From positions 868,001-932,000 of the forward strand of contig NZ_JNCK01000001.1 of the NCBI RefSeq assembly GCF_000731955.1: a stretch of DNA of 64,000 nucleotides. Reading direction: 5' to 3'. The notes under the pieces are model-generated. The model was given only the letters and a program-made list of their open reading frames with translations. It ran no database searches and had not been told where the DNA came from. This stretch comes from Halomonas zincidurans B6. GTDB taxonomy: Bacteria; Pseudomonadota; Gammaproteobacteria; Pseudomonadales; Halomonadaceae. The position numbers were made by a program, and so were the translations under genes. This document shows positions 34,344-42,964 of this stretch, piece after piece (position 1 is the stretch's first letter; every line of letters begins with the position of its first letter).

Positions 34344-35468
34344 ATGACATCCGCCGTCATCACCGGCACCGGCCTGTACACGCCGCCCCACGCCATCGAC
34401 AACGAGGCGTTGGTGGCGGCCTTCAACCGCTGGGTGGACGCCGAGAACGGTCGGCATGCCGAGGCCATCGAGCGCGGCGAGCGCGAACCGTTGCTGCATT
34501 CGAGCAGCGAGTTCATCGTCAAGGCGTCGGGGATTCATAGTCGTTACGTGCTCGATGCCGAGGGTATCCTCGATCCCCAGCGCATGCGCCCGCGTCTCGA
34601 CGAGCGGTCCAACGACGCCCATTCCATCCAGTGCGAGATGGCCCTGGCGGCAAGCCGCGAGGCGCTCGAGCGGGCCGAAATCGAGGCTCACGAGATCGAG
34701 CTGGTGATCGTCGCCTGCTCGAATCTGGAACGCGCCTATCCGGCGATCGCGGTGGAGTTGCAGGCCGCGCTCGGCGCGAGCGGTCATGCCTTCGACATGA
34801 ACGTGGCCTGCAGTTCGGCGACCTTCGCCATCGACGTGGCCGCCAACGCGGTGCGCAGCGGTGGCGCCCAGCGTGCGCTGGTGGTCAATCCGGAGATCTG
34901 TTCGGCGCATCTCAATTTCCGTGACCGCGACAGCCATTTCATCTTCGGCGACGCCTGCACCGCGTTGCTGATCGAGGCCGACGGCGTCGCTCGCGCCGAC
35001 GCGCGGTTCGCGATTCTCGGCAGCAAGTTGACCACCCGTTACTCCAACGCGATTCGCAACAATTCGGGCTTTCTCAACCGCATCACCGACAGCGACCCGC
35101 TGGCGGAGGACAAGCTGTTCGTGCAGGAGGGGCGACGGGTCTTCAAGGAGGTCTGTCCACTGGTCGCGCAGTTGATCGTCGACCACCTCGGCGAGCTGGG
35201 GCTGGCCGCCGATGACCTGTCGCGACTCTGGCTGCATCAGGCCAATCGCCACATGAACGACCTGATCGCCCGGCGCGTGCTGGGTCGCGATCCGGACCTC
35301 AAGGAGGCGCCGGTGATTCTCGACCGCTACGCCAACACCAGCTCGGCGGGCTCGATCATCGCCTTCCATCTGCACCGCGACGATCTTGCGGGCGGCGCGC
35401 TGGGGGTGGTGTGTTCCTTCGGAGCCGGCTACAGTGCCGGCAGTATCATGTTACGGAAGGTGAGCTGA
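34344..35468 (+). CDS. FabH-like beta-ketoacyl synthase III (PA3286 type)
   Basis: A 374-residue thiolase-fold enzyme, longer than FabH (about 320). Catalytic triad: Cys156 (NVACSSATF), His298 (WLHQANRHM) and Asn331 (YANTSSAGS). The extra N-terminal region (VDAENGRHAEAIERGE, SSSEFIVKASGI, GILDPQRM) resembles the Pseudomonas FabH-like protein PA3286, reported to use octanoyl-CoA from beta-oxidation as a primer for fatty-acid synthesis. That substrate is inferred here. Start has GAGGAG upstream. Its stop overlaps the mlaA start. Confidence 0.87.
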   Translation: MTSAVITGTGLYTPPHAIDNEALVAAFNRWVDAENGRHAEAIERGEREPLLHSSSEFIVKASGIHSRYVLDAEGILDPQRMRPRLDERSNDAHSIQCEMALAASREALERAEIEAHEIELVIVACSNLERAYPAIAVELQAALGASGHAFDMNVACSSATFAIDVAANAVRSGGAQRALVVNPEICSAHLNFRDRDSHFIFGDACTALLIEADGVARADARFAILGSKLTTRYSNAIRNNSGFLNRITDSDPLAEDKLFVQEGRRVFKEVCPLVAQLIVDHLGELGLAADDLSRLWLHQANRHMNDLIARRVLGRDPDLKEAPVILDRYANTSSAGSIIAFHLHRDDLAGGALGVVCSFGAGYSAGSIMLRKVS

Positions 35469-36208
35469 TGGAAAGGTTAGGTAAGGGGCTTTGGGGACTC
35501 GTTGCCGCGGCCACGCTCGCCGGCTGTGCCAGTAATTCGCCGCAGGTCGCCAATCCGGCCGACCCGTGGGAAGGCTTCAACCGTCGCGTCTTCGCTTTCA
35601 ACCAGACCCTCGATCGTTACGCGCTGAAACCCGTCGCCCAGGGTTACGATTTCGTCACCCCGCAGCCGGTCCAGGAGGGCGTCGGCAACTTCTTCAGCAA
35701 CCTCGGCGAGCTGCGCACGATCATCAATAGCGCACTGCAATGGAAATGGGCCAATGCCGGGGTCGCCTCGGGACGTTTTCTGGTCAACACCACCCTGGGA
35801 CTGGGCGGCGTCCTCGATCCGGCCACGCGGATGGGCTGGAACGAGAACGAAGAGGACTTCGGCCAGACGTTGGCGGTGTGGGGCGTGGGCGAGGGACCCT
35901 TCGTGGTCTTGCCGCTGCTCGGCGGGCGCACCCTGCGCCATGCCAGCGGGCTACCGGCGGACTGGTATACCGATCCGTTGACCTACGTCGAGGACGACGC
36001 CACCCGCTATGGCCTGCGCGGTCTCGAGCTGATCAATTACCGGGCCAGCGTGCTCGACCAGGAGCAGTTGATCCAGGGCGATCGCTACAGCTTTCTACGC
36101 GATACCTATCTGCAGCAGCGACGCTTCAAGGTCAATGACGGCGAGCAGGGCCGCGACAGCTTCGCCGATGACGACTTCGATTTCAATGCGGATGATTTCG
36201 CAGAGTGA
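35468..36208 (+). CDS. mlaA: MlaA (VacJ) outer-membrane lipoprotein
   Basis: A 246-residue lipoprotein with lipobox LAGC (Cys20) and the VacJ signatures DPWEGFNRRVFAFNQTLDRY, VGNFFSNLGE, GRFLVNTTLGLGG and EDFGQTLAVWGVGEGPF. MlaA removes misplaced phospholipids from the outer leaflet and hands them to the periplasmic Mla pathway. The other mla genes are not in this window. Start overlaps the FabH-like stop (TGATG); the acidic C-terminus (DDDFDFNADDFAE) is unusual in its Asp density and may reflect halophilic composition. Confidence 0.94.
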   Translation: MERLGKGLWGLVAAATLAGCASNSPQVANPADPWEGFNRRVFAFNQTLDRYALKPVAQGYDFVTPQPVQEGVGNFFSNLGELRTIINSALQWKWANAGVASGRFLVNTTLGLGGVLDPATRMGWNENEEDFGQTLAVWGVGEGPFVVLPLLGGRTLRHASGLPADWYTDPLTYVEDDATRYGLRGLELINYRASVLDQEQLIQGDRYSFLRDTYLQQRRFKVNDGEQGRDSFADDDFDFNADDFAE

Positions 36209-36220
36209 GAACTCGACTCC

Positions 36221-37399
36221 ATGGTCAAGTCCCCTACGCTGATCGGTCTTCTCGACCGCCCCGGTGAGGCGCGTGATGCGCTGGCCGCGGCACTCGGCCT
36301 GGGCGCCTCCTATACGGTGACCGTTGCCGAGCATGTCGACGCGCTGCCCGCGGAGGCCGTGCTGATCGTTGCGCACGTGCGCGCGGTGAGCCTCGACGAC
36401 TGGCCGCTGCTGGCGCGTCGGCTACCGACGATCGTGGTCACCGAGACGCGCATCGACGACGATCTGCTGCCGGCGGTCGATGCCGGCCTGGTCGACTATC
36501 TGGTCGAGCCGCTGCGCCACGCCGATGTGCTCAGGCGCCTGGTGGCGCGGGCCCTGGAGCATCGGCAGCTTGCCGAGGAACATGCCCGCGATCGCGCGCG
36601 ACTGGCCGAGCTCAACGAAAACCTGGAAACTCACCTGGCGCTGCTGCGACTCGATCAGCAGGCCGGCTGGCATATCCAGCGCAAGCTGCTGCCGGTGCAG
36701 CCGCTGACGATCAACGGCGTGGCGTGTGACTACTGGTTGGCGCCATCGCTCTATTTGTCGGGGGATTTCCTCGATTATCAGCGTTTCGATGGCCGTTACA
36801 GCGTGTTCTACTTCGCCGATGTCTCGGGGCATGGGGCTTCGTCGGCCTTCGTCACGGTGCTGCTGCGCTATCTGTGCAACCGCTGGCTGGGCGAATGGGA
36901 TGGGCAGCGCCCCGAGGCTCTGGCGCCTCGCTGGCTGGCCCAGCTCAACCGCGAACTGCTCGACACCGGCATCGGCAAGCACGTGACGCTGTTCGTCGGG
37001 GTGATCGACCATGATCAGCGCGAGTTGCACTATTCGCTGGGCGCGCAATTGCCGATGCCGGTGCTGGTCGACAGAAGTCGGGGCGAGGTCGACGTATTGC
37101 GTGGTGAGGGCATGCCGGTGGGGCTGTTTCCGAACGTGGAGTATCCCGCCTATCGCGTGTCGCTGCCGGCGAACTTTCGCCTGTGGCTGTGTTCCGACGG
37201 GGTGCTGGAAGGCCTGCCGGGCAAGACGCTGACGGCACGGCTTGACGATCTCAAGCGACGCATCGTCGTCTGCGACGATCTGGCTACCTTGCGCGCCGCT
37301 TTGCTGGCGGGCGAGCAGGATGCCGCCACGGGTGGCGAAGAACGACCGGATGATTTGACTATTATGACGCTAAGCGGATTCGATCATGACAACGCATGA
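36221..37399 (+). CDS. HsbR-like response regulator with PP2C/SpoIIE phosphatase domain
   Basis: A 392-residue protein: a receiver-like domain (1-115), a short coiled-coil linker (about 115-150), and a PP2C-type serine phosphatase (GDFLDYQRFDGRYSVFYFADVSGHGASSAFVTVLL; later LCSDGVLEG and RPDDLTIMTL). The receiver appears degenerate: the strand that should carry the phospho-acceptor Asp reads VLIVAHVRA. It overlaps by 14 bp an STAS-domain gene, as in the Pseudomonas HsbR-HsbA pair, in which HsbR acts on the anti-anti-sigma HsbA in a partner switch affecting FlgM, motility and biofilm. That role is inferred by analogy. Confidence 0.83.
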   Translation: MVKSPTLIGLLDRPGEARDALAAALGLGASYTVTVAEHVDALPAEAVLIVAHVRAVSLDDWPLLARRLPTIVVTETRIDDDLLPAVDAGLVDYLVEPLRHADVLRRLVARALEHRQLAEEHARDRARLAELNENLETHLALLRLDQQAGWHIQRKLLPVQPLTINGVACDYWLAPSLYLSGDFLDYQRFDGRYSVFYFADVSGHGASSAFVTVLLRYLCNRWLGEWDGQRPEALAPRWLAQLNRELLDTGIGKHVTLFVGVIDHDQRELHYSLGAQLPMPVLVDRSRGEVDVLRGEGMPVGLFPNVEYPAYRVSLPANFRLWLCSDGVLEGLPGKTLTARLDDLKRRIVVCDDLATLRAALLAGEQDAATGGEERPDDLTIMTLSGFDHDNA

Positions 37400-37895
37400 T
37401 GGGCGATTGAAGGCGGCGTTCGATGGCGGTGTTTTCGTGCTCAAGTTATGTGGGGATGTTCGCTTGACCCTGTGCGCCACGCTGGACAATGAAGCCCAGC
37501 GACTGGCGGACATGCCGGGATTGACGACGGTGATCGTCGATCTGCGCGAGGCGACCAATGTCGATTCCACGGCGCTGGGCTTTCTGGCCAAGGTCGCTCT
37601 GGCGGTCAAGGCGCGGCTCGACCATCCGCCGACGATCGTCGTCGATCATCCCGACGTGCGCCGGATGCTCGACGTCATGGGCTTTTCGCGCTATTTCACG
37701 TTGGTCCAGGCGCCGATCGCCGAGCCGGCGGGCGGGCTGGCCGAGCTGCCGGCGGTAAAAGCCGACGAGGAGGGACTGCAGGAGCGCATCCTCGAGGCCC
37801 ATCGCATCCTGATGCGCATGAACGAGCACAATCGTGCGGAGTTCCAGCCACTGGTCGACCTGCTCGAGGCCCAGCAGCAGCGCAGCGACTCCTGA
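37386..37895 (+). CDS. STAS-domain anti-anti-sigma factor, HsbA-like
   Basis: A 169-residue protein with a STAS domain (residues 5-110). The phosphorylatable Ser is Ser61 in NVDSTALGFLAKV, the conserved D-S motif of SpoIIAA-like proteins. A C-terminal extension (about 115-169) is mostly helical and ends with LVDLLEAQQQ. Its start lies inside the HsbR-like gene, so the two are coupled. Phosphorylation state would be set by the PP2C domain next door. Its partner (FlgM or another anti-sigma factor) is not in the window. Confidence 0.85.
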   Translation: MTTHDGRLKAAFDGGVFVLKLCGDVRLTLCATLDNEAQRLADMPGLTTVIVDLREATNVDSTALGFLAKVALAVKARLDHPPTIVVDHPDVRRMLDVMGFSRYFTLVQAPIAEPAGGLAELPAVKADEEGLQERILEAHRILMRMNEHNRAEFQPLVDLLEAQQQRSDS

Positions 37896-38048
37896 AGTAG
37901 CGCGTTCCTCCACGTACTGGAGTCCCGGCCCATGGCGACGATGACATGCTGTCCGCCTGGGCCGTCCCGACGGGCCGGTCAAGAGCTGCTACCATTAGCG
38001 GTTCGTTGGGTCCCTCCCGGTTATTCGTCCGCCATGACAAGGAGCGTT

Positions 38049-39260
38049 ATGTTGCAGCTCGATGCGCGCCGCGTGGCGCTATTGGTGGCAGCCAATACGG
38101 CGCTTGCGCCATTGGCCATCGATGCTTATCTACCGGCCATTCCGGCGCTGGCCGCGGCGGTCGGGGCCAGCGTGCACCTGACCGAACTGTCGGTCAGCCT
38201 GTTCCTGTTCGGGTTCGCCGTCGGCCAGTTGATCTTCGGCCCGTTGTCCGATCGGTTGGGGCGGCGTCCGGTGCTGCTCGGCGGCATCGTGGTGTTCCTG
38301 CTGTCGAGTCTAGCGATCACTCAGGTCGAGAGCCTCGAGGCGCTATGGGCGCTGCGCTTTGTGCAGGCATTGGGCGGCGGGGCCTCGGTGGTCAACTCGG
38401 CGGCGATCGTGCGCGACTGCTTCAGTGGCCGCGAAGCGGCCAAGGTGCTCTCGACCATGGTGATGATCCTGATGCTGGCGCCGCTGGTCGCGCCGGCGCT
38501 GGGCAGCCTGCTGCTGTATCTTGCCGACTGGTGGCTGATCTTTGCCTTCCTGGCGCTTTATGCGGTCTTTCTGCTGTGGCTGTTGGGTCGCTATCTGCCC
38601 GAAACCCACGGCCGCGATCCCGATGCGCCGAGCTTTGCCCAGGTTCTGGGCAATTATCTGACGGTGCTGCGCCATCGCGAGGCGATGGGCTATATCTGCG
38701 CGGTATCGATGTCGTTTGCCGGCATGTTCGCCTTCATTACCGGTTCGCCCTTTCTGTACATGGAGTATTTCGGCCTGTCGCCGGCGGTCTACCCATTCGT
38801 GTTCGGCGCCAACATCCTGATCATGGCCGGTTCCAACCGCATCAACATCCGCCTGCTCAAGCGCTCGTCGCCGCAGCGCAACCTGCTGTGGGGGCTGGGC
38901 ATCCAGTTCGCTGCGGGGCTGGCGTTGGTGGTGCTGTTCGCCACCGGGCTGGCTTCGCTCTACACGGTAGCGCCGCTGCTGATGGTGTTCGTCGGCATGC
39001 AGGGGCTGATCGGGCCCAATGCGATGTCGTCGATGCTCGATCATTTTCCTACAATGAGCGCGACGGCAACGGCGATGCAGGGCAGCATCCAGTTCTCCTC
39101 CGGGGCGCTGGCCGGCGTGCTGGTCGGCGCCTTCGAGATCCCCAGCGCCTGGCCGATGGTACTGACCATGATCGGCGCTTCGATCGCCGGCAACCTGGGA
39201 GTGCGCGTACTCTCGGGGCGGGCGCTGCGCGCGCAGAAACTGGCGACCGAGCAGGCGTAG
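38049..39260 (+). CDS. Bcr/CflA-type major facilitator drug exporter
   Basis: A 403-residue, 12-helix MFS protein. Motif A is present in the loop between helices 2 and 3 (GPLSDRLGRRPVLLGG), motif D1-like LAPLAIDAYLPAIPALA in helix 1, and RFVQALGGGASVVNSAAIVRD in helix 4, all typical of the Bcr/CflA drug:proton antiporters. Start: ATG at 38049 has AAGGAG just upstream; the in-frame ATG at 38034 has no ribosome-binding site. Substrate unknown. The Pho box of pstS follows shortly after its stop. Confidence 0.87.
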   Translation: MLQLDARRVALLVAANTALAPLAIDAYLPAIPALAAAVGASVHLTELSVSLFLFGFAVGQLIFGPLSDRLGRRPVLLGGIVVFLLSSLAITQVESLEALWALRFVQALGGGASVVNSAAIVRDCFSGREAAKVLSTMVMILMLAPLVAPALGSLLLYLADWWLIFAFLALYAVFLLWLLGRYLPETHGRDPDAPSFAQVLGNYLTVLRHREAMGYICAVSMSFAGMFAFITGSPFLYMEYFGLSPAVYPFVFGANILIMAGSNRINIRLLKRSSPQRNLLWGLGIQFAAGLALVVLFATGLASLYTVAPLLMVFVGMQGLIGPNAMSSMLDHFPTMSATATAMQGSIQFSSGALAGVLVGAFEIPSAWPMVLTMIGASIAGNLGVRVLSGRALRAQKLATEQA

Positions 39261-39285
39261 TCACGTGCAGGGCCGATTGGCGATC

Positions 39286-39303
39286 GTGTCATGAAGCTGT
39301 CAT
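39286..39303 (+). promoter_or_regulatory. Pho box (PhoB binding site) of the pst operon
   Basis: GTGTCATGAAGCTGTCAT is two TGTCAT-containing 7-bp repeats 11 bp apart, one mismatch from the CTGTCAT consensus in the first and perfect in the second. A TTAGGC-like -10 lies about 6 bp downstream, as in PhoB-activated promoters whose -35 is replaced by the box. It should induce pstSCAB on phosphate limitation. Confidence 0.85.
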
Positions 39304-39363
39304 CTTGGTTAGGCATCGTGTGTCGGGCGAAAGTTGAACACTCTCATCGACAGGAGTTACACA

Positions 39364-40392
39364 ATGAACCGCATCCTCAACAGCCGTATCGTGAAGACGA
39401 CCGCGATCGCCGCTGCCGTGATGGGCGTCGCAGGCGTAGCCCAAGCGCGTGAACAGCTGCGCATCGTCGGCTCGAGCACGATCTACCCATTTGCCAGCTA
39501 TGTCGTCGAGGAGTTCGGCGCGACCACCGATTACCAGACGCCGGTCATCGAGTCCACCGGCTCAGGCGGCGGCCTGAAGCTGTTCTGCGAAGGTGTCGGC
39601 GAGGATACGCCGGATATCACTAATGCTTCACGACGCATCAAGACTTCCGAATTCGAACGTTGCCAGCAGAACGGCGTGACCGACATCACCGAGGCGGTGA
39701 TCGGCTATGACGGTATCGCCTTCGCCGAATCCAGCAGCAACGAACCGATCGACCTGTCTCGCGAGCAGATCTTCCTGGCGCTGGCCGCCAAGGTGCCGCA
39801 GGATGGCAAGCTGGTCGACAATCCCTATCAGAAGTGGAGCGACATCGACCCCTCGTTGCCCGATCGCGAGATTTCCGTCTATGGTCCGCCCACCACCTCC
39901 GGCACCCGTGACGCCTTCGAGGAACTGGTCATGGAAGCCGCCTCCGAAGACATGTCAGCCTATGGCGGCGATGGCTATACCGACATCCGCTCGGATGGCG
40001 CCTATATCGACGCCGGCGAGAACGACAACCTGATCGTCAAGCGCCTGGCCGAGGATACCAAGGCCTTCGGCATCTTCGGTTACTCGTTCCTCGAGGAGAA
40101 CACCGACACGCTGATCGGCGCCAGCATCGATGGCGTTGCGCCGACCCCGGACGCGATCAGCTCCGGCGAGTACCCGGTCTCCCGCTCGCTGTTCTTCTAT
40201 ATCAAGAACCAGCACGCCGAGTCCGTGCCGGCGATGTACGAATACGCCAATCTGTTCATGACCGAGAAGATGATCGGGCCGATGGGGTATCTGAAGGGGC
40301 TGGGGTTGATTCCGCTGCCCGAGGAGATGCGCAGCGAACAGCGTCAGGCGGTCGAGAGCCAAGAGAAGCTCGAACTGGCCGACCTCAAGTAA
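39364..40392 (+). CDS. pstS: Phosphate ABC transporter substrate-binding protein
   Basis: A 342-residue periplasmic protein with a signal peptide (residues 1-26, ending VAGVAQA). Phosphate-binding elements are GSSTIYPFA, STGSGGGLKLFCEG, NASRRI and PPTTSGTRDAFEE. It is the longer PstS form common in Pseudomonas and Halomonas relatives. ATG at 39364 has AGGAG upstream and gives a normal signal peptide; the in-frame start at 39334 is not needed. It is directly under the Pho box. A hairpin separates it from pstC, expected to raise pstS mRNA relative to the rest. Confidence 0.94.
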   Translation: MNRILNSRIVKTTAIAAAVMGVAGVAQAREQLRIVGSSTIYPFASYVVEEFGATTDYQTPVIESTGSGGGLKLFCEGVGEDTPDITNASRRIKTSEFERCQQNGVTDITEAVIGYDGIAFAESSSNEPIDLSREQIFLALAAKVPQDGKLVDNPYQKWSDIDPSLPDREISVYGPPTTSGTRDAFEELVMEAASEDMSAYGGDGYTDIRSDGAYIDAGENDNLIVKRLAEDTKAFGIFGYSFLEENTDTLIGASIDGVAPTPDAISSGEYPVSRSLFFYIKNQHAESVPAMYEYANLFMTEKMIGPMGYLKGLGLIPLPEEMRSEQRQAVESQEKLELADLK

Positions 40393-40415
40393 TCATGTCG
40401 CTGCATGAAACGGTG

Positions 40416-40441
40416 GGGCCGGTGGCGCAAGCCGCCGGCCC
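40416..40441 (+). other. Intercistronic hairpin between pstS and pstC
   Basis: GGGCCGGTGGC (40416-40426) pairs with GCCGCCGGCCC (40431-40441) around a GCAA tetraloop, 11 bp with one G-U pair. There is no T-run, so it more likely stabilises the pstS 3' end or attenuates read-through than terminates fully. Confidence 0.6.
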
Positions 40442-40492
40442 GCATGCATGCAGGGTGGCCCTGAGGGAGCGGACTCCTGCCAAGAGAATGTT

Positions 40493-41749
40493 ATGTCGAC
40501 CAACCTGATTTATCTGCTTTTCGGTGGCGTGCTGTTGATGCTGGGGCTGGTTGCCTTCTTCGCGGCACGTGGCAAAGCGACACGCACACGCGTCTCGGGA
40601 GTAGCGATGTTCGCCCAGCCCGATCAGTACGCCTGGTTCTCAGTGCTTGCCACGGCCGGCCCGGCGATTCTGGCCGGCGCGCTGGGCGCCTTCGTGCTGC
40701 TGCTGCTGGGCGCCGAGATCCCCGTGGTGTACTTGCTTTCGGCCAGCATGGTGATTGCCGCCATCGGCCTGTTCGTCGGACTCAAGCAGGTGCGCCCCGA
40801 CTTTCATGCCCGCCAGGCGATCGAAAGGGTGATTCGCCTGGCGCTGGCTACGGCGGCCTTGATGTCGATCGTCACCACGGTAGGCATCCTGCTGTCGATC
40901 GTCTCCGAGGCGATCCGCTTTTTCCAGATGCAAAGCCTGTGGGACTTCATCACCGGCACCACCTGGGCGCCGGGCGACAGTTTCCTGGCTTCCGCGGGGC
41001 GTGCCGGCGAAGGCGCGGGAGGAGCGCAGTTCGGTTCGGTGCCGCTGTTCGCCGGAACCTTCCTGATTTCGCTGATCGCCATGCTGGTGGCGATCCCGGT
41101 GGGGCTGATGGCGGCTATCTACATGGCCGAGTTCGCACCGCCCAAGGTCCGCGACCTGGCCAAGCCGGTGCTCGAGGTGCTCGCCGGGATTCCCACCGTG
41201 GTCTATGGCTTCTTCGCGGCAATCACCATTGCTCCGATCATCGTCGACGTGGCCGGCTTCTTCGGTCTCGATGCGTCCTACAACAACGCGCTGGCACCGG
41301 GGGTGGTGATGGGGATCATGATCATCCCGTTCATTTCGTCGCTTTCCGACGACGTGATCAATGCGGTGCCCGACAGCATGCGCGAAGGCTCGCTGGCACT
41401 GGGCATGACCAAGGGCGAGACCATTCGCAACGTGGTGCTGCCGGCCTCGCTGCCGGGGATCATCTCCGCTTCGCTGCTGGCGGTGTCGCGGGCGCTGGGC
41501 GAAACCATGATCGTGGTAATGGCCGCCGGCATGCGCCCCAACCTGACCGCCAACCCGCTCGAGGACATGACTACCGTGACGGTGCGCATCGTCGCCGCGC
41601 TGACCGGCGACCAGGAATTCGAAAGCGCCGAAACCTTGTCCGCGTTCGCGCTGGGACTGGTGCTGTTCGTGGTCACGCTGATCCTCAACATGGTCTCGGT
41701 CCTGATGATTCGTCGCTTCCGCGACAAGTACCGCACCAACACCCTGTGA
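40493..41749 (+). CDS. pstC: Phosphate ABC transporter permease PstC
   Basis: A 418-residue permease, longer than E. coli PstC because of an extra N-terminal membrane region (residues 1-100, about three helices). The conserved core has TFLISLIAMLVAIPVGLMAAIYMAEFAP, the EAA-like loop REGSLALGMTKGETIRNVVLPASLPGII and SRALGETMIVVMAAG. It pairs with PstA to form the membrane channel for phosphate. The start at 40493 is the most likely ATG; an upstream in-frame start at 40448 lies in the intergenic region. Confidence 0.93.
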   Translation: MSTNLIYLLFGGVLLMLGLVAFFAARGKATRTRVSGVAMFAQPDQYAWFSVLATAGPAILAGALGAFVLLLLGAEIPVVYLLSASMVIAAIGLFVGLKQVRPDFHARQAIERVIRLALATAALMSIVTTVGILLSIVSEAIRFFQMQSLWDFITGTTWAPGDSFLASAGRAGEGAGGAQFGSVPLFAGTFLISLIAMLVAIPVGLMAAIYMAEFAPPKVRDLAKPVLEVLAGIPTVVYGFFAAITIAPIIVDVAGFFGLDASYNNALAPGVVMGIMIIPFISSLSDDVINAVPDSMREGSLALGMTKGETIRNVVLPASLPGIISASLLAVSRALGETMIVVMAAGMRPNLTANPLEDMTTVTVRIVAALTGDQEFESAETLSAFALGLVLFVVTLILNMVSVLMIRRFRDKYRTNTL

Positions 41750-41771
41750 CACGACGAGGAATGTTGCGCTC

Positions 41772-42938
41772 ATGAGCCAATCCTTTGACGAGATCACCGC
41801 CCAGCTGAAGCGGCGTCATCGCCGCTCGGCGCGCCTCAAGTACCTGTCGATGGGGGCGCTGATCCTGGCGGCGGCGTTTCTGCTCGTTTTCATCGGCGAC
41901 ATGCTGGTCAAGGGCCTGCCGGCCTTCCAGCAGGCGCAGATTCAGGTCGAAGTCCGCTACAGCGAGCAGGCGCGTGAAATTCCGCCGGCCGCGGTCGACG
42001 ATGACGTGCGCGCGCTGGTCAGTCGCGGTTATCTGCGCCTGATCCCCGGGCGCATGAACGAAAATCCCGAGCTGCTGGGCACCACCCGCATGGAGTGGGT
42101 GCTCGCCGACAGCTCGGTTGATCAGTATCTCAAGGGTAACGAGGACGACCTGCGCGCCAGCGAGGTCCGCGCGGTCGAACGCCTGGTCGAGGCCGGGCGC
42201 GCCGAGTTGCGTTTCAATACCACGTTCTTCACCAACGGCGACTCCAAGATGGCGGAACTGGCTGGCATCGCCTCGGCGGCGATAGGCACCGTCCTGACGC
42301 TGATCGTGACCATGCTGGTATGCTTTCCGATCGGCGTGATGACGGCGGTCTATCTGGAAGAGTTCGCCCCCGACAACCGGTTGACCCAGCTCATCGAGAT
42401 CAACATCAACAATCTCGCGGCGGTGCCGTCGATCCTGTTCGGGCTGCTGGGCCTGGCGATCTACATCAACTTCTTCGGCGTGCCGCGCTCCTCGCCGCTG
42501 GTCGGCGGCCTGACGCTGGCGCTGATGACGCTCCCGGTGATCATCATCACCACGCGCTCGGCGCTGCGCAGCGTGCCGGACGGCATTCGCCAGGCGGCGT
42601 TCGGGGTCGGCTGCTCGCGCTGGCAGGTGGTGCGCGATCATGTACTGCCGCTGTCGCTGCCCGGTATTCTGACCGGCTCGATCATCGGCATGGCCCAGGC
42701 GATGGGCGAGACCGCGCCCTTGATCATTGTCGGCATGGTGGCCTTCATCCCCGATGTCGGCGGTTCCTTCACGGATGCCGCGACGGTGATGCCGGCGCAG
42801 ATATTCACCTGGGCCGGAGAGCCTGACCGTGCCTTCGTCGAGAAGACGGCCGGCGGCATCCTGGTGCTGCTGGCGGTGCTAATCTCGCTCAATGCCACGG
42901 CGGTGTGGCTGCGCAAGAAATTCGAACGGCGCTGGTAA
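41772..42938 (+). CDS. pstA: Phosphate ABC transporter permease PstA
   Basis: A 388-residue permease. After one N-terminal helix and a periplasmic loop of about 120 residues comes the conserved core: GTVLTLIVTMLVCFPIGVMTAVYLEEFAPD, LAAVPSILFGLLGLAIYINF, the EAA loop VPDGIRQAAFGVGCSRWQVVRDHVLPLSLPGI and MAQAMGETAPLIIVGM. Its large periplasmic insertion is typical of the Pseudomonas-type PstA. It lies 22 bp after pstC. Confidence 0.93.
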   Translation: MSQSFDEITAQLKRRHRRSARLKYLSMGALILAAAFLLVFIGDMLVKGLPAFQQAQIQVEVRYSEQAREIPPAAVDDDVRALVSRGYLRLIPGRMNENPELLGTTRMEWVLADSSVDQYLKGNEDDLRASEVRAVERLVEAGRAELRFNTTFFTNGDSKMAELAGIASAAIGTVLTLIVTMLVCFPIGVMTAVYLEEFAPDNRLTQLIEININNLAAVPSILFGLLGLAIYINFFGVPRSSPLVGGLTLALMTLPVIIITTRSALRSVPDGIRQAAFGVGCSRWQVVRDHVLPLSLPGILTGSIIGMAQAMGETAPLIIVGMVAFIPDVGGSFTDAATVMPAQIFTWAGEPDRAFVEKTAGGILVLLAVLISLNATAVWLRKKFERRW

Positions 42939-42964
42939 GTCACCACTTTGCATAGGACAAGATC

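Noticed and set aside
32444..34522. Long minus-strand open frame (about 690 codons) opposite hrpA
   Set aside because: It is an antisense shadow in GC-rich DNA; no domain is seen and the plus strand encodes a clear helicase.
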